A stretch of 64,000 bases of DNA from Flavobacteriaceae bacterium MAR_2009_75 (lineage in GTDB: Bacteria > Bacteroidota > Bacteroidia > Flavobacteriales > Flavobacteriaceae), in contig PHTZ01000001.1 in assembly GCA_002813285.1 (NCBI GenBank), positions 2,913,501-2,977,500 on the forward strand, in the 5' to 3' direction. The notes below the pieces were generated by a model. That model did no database searches, was not told the origin of the DNA, and was given only the letters and a program-made list of their open reading frames with translations. A program made the translations under genes and the position numbers. This document shows positions 61,801 to 64,000 of this stretch, in pieces (the stretch's first letter is position 1; each line of letters starts with the position of its first letter).

Positions 61801-63007
61801 TATTTATATGTGTGAATTCGTTGGTCGACTGGTCTAAAACATCTATGCCTCCACCATCCATAGCGATCCATAAATTGTTTTTGTTGTCACTAGCTATTGA
61901 AGTCACTGAACTTGTCTGTAGTGAGTTCGGTTTGTTGTATATACTTTGAATACGATTAAACTTATTAAAGAACTTGTCGTGAACAACTACACCTCGGTTG
62001 TAAAAACCCATCCATACCCTATCATCGGTATCTTTATAAAGTGACCAAATTGAGTTTGACAGAATGCTATTTTCGTCATTTTTATCAAAAAGGTAATGGT
62101 GGAGAATGACTCCGCTCTCATTTAGATGATAAAGACCGTCGTTCTCAGTACCGCAGAGAAGGCCACCATAGGGTGATTCGATTAGAGAAAATATACTATT
62201 CGAAGAAATATTAAAATTTTCTACTAGGGGTTCCGTTTTAATATCGGCAAGTTTTATTTTATAGACCCCATTGTAGATAGAACCAACCCAAATTGTATTA
62301 TTAGAATCAATTAACAAAGACTGTAAGGCCGGTGTTATAGTAACGGCGTCTTTTCCACTTCTGAACAGTGCCAAATCGGCTTTTTTGCTTTTTGGGTCTA
62401 TTTCTAGAAGGCCACTACTGCTTGCTGCATAGAGCACCCCTTGATCGGTAATTTTAATATCGTTTATCGCAAGAAAGGAATCTTGTCCTGAATCGGTAAA
62501 GGGTATTTTTTCAATTCTTAAATCATTTAAATCTATCAAGAAAACCCCCTGTTGATTAGTACCTATGTAGAGGTTTCCATTTTTATCCCCTTGTAGGCTA
62601 GTGATGCCCACATTGCCCAGATTTTGATTGGTTTTTGAAATTAAGGGAATGTGGCGAAACTCATCTCTTTCTCCATCATAGAGCGCTAGACCTATATTTG
62701 TTCCCACCCAAAGTCTATTGTTATTATCTATGTATGTGCAGTAAACAAAACTACTGTTGAGCCGCTCGTCATAAGGTACTTTTGGTCTGTAAGAGACATA
62801 ATTCATACCGTCATACCGATAAATGCCAGAGCCATGGGTGCCTATCCAAATAAAACCATTATTATCTTGAGTAATGGTGTGAACACCTACTTGAGATATG
62901 CCGTCTTTAATTTGGTTGAAGTCAAGTTCTTGTTTCGTTTCTTGAGATGCAAGATGCCCACCAAAGAGATTTAAAATGAATAAATAAGCTAATAATGTTT
63001 TTTTCAT
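58883..63007 (-). CDS. Hybrid two-component system (HTCS) sensor-kinase/AraC regulator of the PUL
   Basis: A 1374-residue single-protein regulator. Signal peptide, then a periplasmic sensor made of many reg_prop beta-propeller repeats (GIYRYDG, GLALYDG and NLWLGT-type units, about residues 25-700), a Y_Y_Y domain (NLDAGHYIFKVKAANNDGVWSE), a membrane helix, HisKA with the phospho-acceptor His867 (VAHEFSSPLTLI), a HATPase_c domain (VFNLLSNAFK, VTDTGPGL, GTGIGLELV), a receiver with Asp1174 (VIITDVVMP) and a C-terminal AraC helix-turn-helix (QLYRKMKALTNQTANEFIRNQR, FSSTSYFTQRFKDYYGVSP). It should sense a released oligosaccharide in the periplasm and activate the SusCD-GH5 operon 627 bp downstream. 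All signal-transfer residues are present. Confidence 0.95.
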   Translation of the reverse strand: MKKTLLAYLFILNLFGGHLASQETKQELDFNQIKDGISQVGVHTITQDNNGFIWIGTHGSGIYRYDGMNYVSYRPKVPYDERLNSSFVYCTYIDNNNRLWVGTNIGLALYDGERDEFRHIPLISKTNQNLGNVGITSLQGDKNGNLYIGTNQQGVFLIDLNDLRIEKIPFTDSGQDSFLAINDIKITDQGVLYAASSSGLLEIDPKSKKADLALFRSGKDAVTITPALQSLLIDSNNTIWVGSIYNGVYKIKLADIKTEPLVENFNISSNSIFSLIESPYGGLLCGTENDGLYHLNESGVILHHYLFDKNDENSILSNSIWSLYKDTDDRVWMGFYNRGVVVHDKFFNKFNRIQSIYNKPNSLQTSSVTSIASDNKNNLWIAMDGGGIDVLDQSTNEFTHINTESNSKYTGLTSDYIQTLFIDSHQNLWAGSWDKGLFILKNGSTKFINYKLPILIDRKGSSAVMSFAEDSNGRIWIGSFNQGLYSYQLSDKSFNNLDSSSFQSHNLVGNYINKIVIDDNDVTWVSTTNELIKLEYYNEQNDSPVSMNNFLVSDNGNTSNYYAFDIVSLFAGENHNLWLGTRGLGLVKFNTSDNTAIWYDEKNGLNMPNINGIIKDSNGNLWLDGTSGITMFDTEQKEFTSYSKNDGLISSAYNKNAVYKDNDGKLYFGGTEGVDYFDPSHIELLKTPPNIYLKNFKIFNEEIKPAEEKSPLTKVLSQTDSITLTSKQSVFTIEYAGINFTRSEENQYAYYLDGYEEDWNYVGEARSATYTNLDAGHYIFKVKAANNDGVWSETPEMLHIDILPPWWQTNWAMLLYFLVVVALLSLLRRFEKKRILDKQQVENERQKRIREEELHKERIQFFTNVAHEFSSPLTLILNPIKDILSEKGDDYSNRLKLKHLTIYKNTERLIRLINELLDFSKLESDKIKIHASRLNIVSFIREVINHFKEEALSNHIELEVNTEEEVIWIWADEGMLEKIVFNLLSNAFKITPDGGKILVAIKQVNNGIRFEVTDTGPGLKDGEIENLFQRFYQGEPLKKGYYSGTGIGLELVNSFVKLHKGSVDVESDFGHGSTFSVVLPSGNNHLKASQIITTNGKISSLRANLIKPELTEESTFSSKPERKAKTLLIVEDDTELRNYLKNEFKNEFKVVVSKNGSDGLRLAQEMLPDVIITDVVMPEMNGYDFCEAIRTNIKTSHIPIMMLTAKSKMDNRISGIEKGADVYLVKPFDMKLVRHHLSQLIYSREVIYKKYFKSMGEIQSDINITSLDKAFIEKAINYTHENMTSPGLGVESLASHLNLSRSQLYRKMKALTNQTANEFIRNQRLQQAKILIENGNTDLNNISSLVGFSSTSYFTQRFKDYYGVSPTEIKHDNV

Positions 63008-63244
63008 AAAAACGAGGGCCTTCTGTGTTCTTGTTTTGTAGATGAGTTTGAATGCGTATCTAAATTTACTAGCACGAAAGAAAGTTAAGTTAATAAAAAC
63101 ATATCTTACTGATACAATTTTGACAATATAAACAGCGCAATCTCAATTAAAGTGAAATTTGCTTTTCTTTCTAGGTTTTACAAAATAATCATGAGCAGTG
63201 ATTGTACCTGAACCAGAGTTTTTGATTTTATGTAATTTAAGCGT

Positions 63245-64000
63245 ATGAATCGAAGAAAATTTATGGAGCGTTCGGGCATTCTTGGGGCGGCGGTACTCTT
63301 GCCATTATCCAGTTATACCATGTCGAACAATCCGAAATTTAAAATGGGCTATCAGCTTTTTTCCATTCGTGATGAAATGACCAAAAATCCGATAGAAACT
63401 TTAAAATCCCTAAAGAAAATGGGCTACGAAGATTTTGAAATTTATGGTTTTGACGCAGAAAAAAGCATGTACTACGGACTCGAATCCGCAGAATTTAAAC
63501 AAATACTTGATGATTTAGGCCTATCGGTAACAAGCGGTCACTATGGTTTTTCACCTTACTTGAACGAAAGTGATGCTAAGCTTAAAAGTTATGTAGAGAA
63601 ATGTATTACCGGCGCTAAAATATTGGATAGTAATTATATCACTTGGCCATGGATTGCCCCAGAGCAAAGAACAATAGACAACTTTAAGTTGATGTCACGC
63701 AAACTTAACCTAATAGGAGAACAAGTAAATAAGGCTGGCCTCGGTTTTGCCTATCATAACCATGGTTTTGAGTTTGAAGACCATGATGGGGAAAACGGTT
63801 TTGATATTATTGTCAATGAAACCGACCCTGAATTGGTCAAACTTCAGATAGATATGTATTGGGTCATGCATTCTTCGAAATACCCACCTAAAGAATTAAT
63901 TGACGCACAACCTGGGCGGTATGTCATGTGGCATATTAAAGATATGCACAAGGTCACCCGTGATTATACCGAATTGGGAAACGGTTCTATTGATTATTTA
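63245..64000 (+). CDS. Tat-exported sugar phosphate isomerase/epimerase-like TIM barrel protein (3' end outside window)
   Basis: The frame starting at ATG 63245 is open for 252 codons to the window edge. The N-terminus MNRRKFMERSGILGAAVLLPLSS is a Tat-type signal (RRKFM). The rest resembles the xylose-isomerase-like/AP-endonuclease-2 barrel (MGYQLFSIRDEMTKNPIETLKSLKKMGYEDFEIYGF, AYHNHGFEFE, WHIKDMHK). Such exported proteins are common in Bacteroidota sugar catabolism clusters as putative keto-sugar epimerases or glycoside-oxidation partners. It is divergent from the hybrid regulator gene, about 240 bp away. The C-terminus and any partner genes are not visible. Confidence 0.85.
   Translation, partial: MNRRKFMERSGILGAAVLLPLSSYTMSNNPKFKMGYQLFSIRDEMTKNPIETLKSLKKMGYEDFEIYGFDAEKSMYYGLESAEFKQILDDLGLSVTSGHYGFSPYLNESDAKLKSYVEKCITGAKILDSNYITWPWIAPEQRTIDNFKLMSRKLNLIGEQVNKAGLGFAYHNHGFEFEDHDGENGFDIIVNETDPELVKLQIDMYWVMHSSKYPPKELIDAQPGRYVMWHIKDMHKVTRDYTELGNGSIDYL

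Noticed and set aside
1-64000. Search for tRNA/rRNA genes, CRISPR arrays and insertion sequences
   Set aside because: No cloverleaf, regularly spaced repeat-spacer array, transposase or integrase was recognised by reading the sequence; small or degenerate ones could be missed.

Overview
The window looks like a chromosomal segment from a marine, Zobellia/Maribacter-like member of the Flavobacteriaceae (Bacteroidota). This rests on AT-rich intergenic DNA, SusC/SusD pairs, FecR and ECF sigma regulators, a hybrid two-component regulator, flavobacterial lipoprotein signals (Cys followed by acidic residues) and TAnnTTTG-like promoter boxes. The genus is an inference, the phylum is not. No rRNA, tRNA, CRISPR array, transposase or integrase was seen.

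Region A (about 1-28.2 kb) is a large extracellular/capsular polysaccharide locus. It opens with the 3' part of a PKD-repeat protein ending in a polysaccharide-lyase-like domain, then an acetyltransferase. A mostly minus-strand decoration block (3.2-12.8 kb) holds a GtrB-like polyprenyl-phosphate sugar synthase, a frameshifted GtrA, two paralogous GT-C membrane glycosyltransferases, a sulfotransferase, a NodB deacetylase, a flavin oxidoreductase and a sugar nucleotide epimerase. An APS kinase (cysC) stands on the plus strand inside it. APS kinase plus sulfotransferase suggests that the polymer is sulfated. The plus-strand core block (13.6-26.8 kb) holds an initiating sugar phosphotransferase, a NusG/UpxY-like antiterminator followed by an intrinsic terminator and competing hairpins, a WecG-type transferase, a Wzx-like flippase, a Wzy-like polymerase, four glycosyltransferases, an acetyltransferase and a Wzc-like tyrosine kinase. 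A second initiating transferase, closely related to the first, closes the block on the minus strand. No Wza-type outer-membrane exporter is in the window.

Region B (28.4-30.9 kb) is a KefF-like flavoprotein plus Kef potassium/proton antiporter pair. Region C (31.3-39.2 kb) is a FecR / STN-containing SusC / SusD / secreted endonuclease-exonuclease-phosphatase operon closed by a strong hairpin terminator, with an ECF sigma gene behind it instead of in front of fecR. Region D (39.5-43.8 kb) is a dinB plus short dnaE translesion polymerase cassette, followed by a HigB/HigA toxin-antitoxin pair (43.9-44.6 kb).

Region E (44.6-63 kb) is a minus-strand polysaccharide utilization locus. In transcription order it has SusC1, SusD1, SusC2 (without the usual N-terminal carboxypeptidase-like domain), SusD2, a DUF1735-type lipoprotein, an Ig-like/carbohydrate-binding lipoprotein and a GH5 endo-beta-glucanase of GH5_4 type. 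A hybrid two-component system is encoded just upstream, and tandem 20-21 bp spaced direct repeats in the intergenic region are candidate binding sites for it. The window ends inside a Tat-exported sugar phosphate isomerase/epimerase-like gene.
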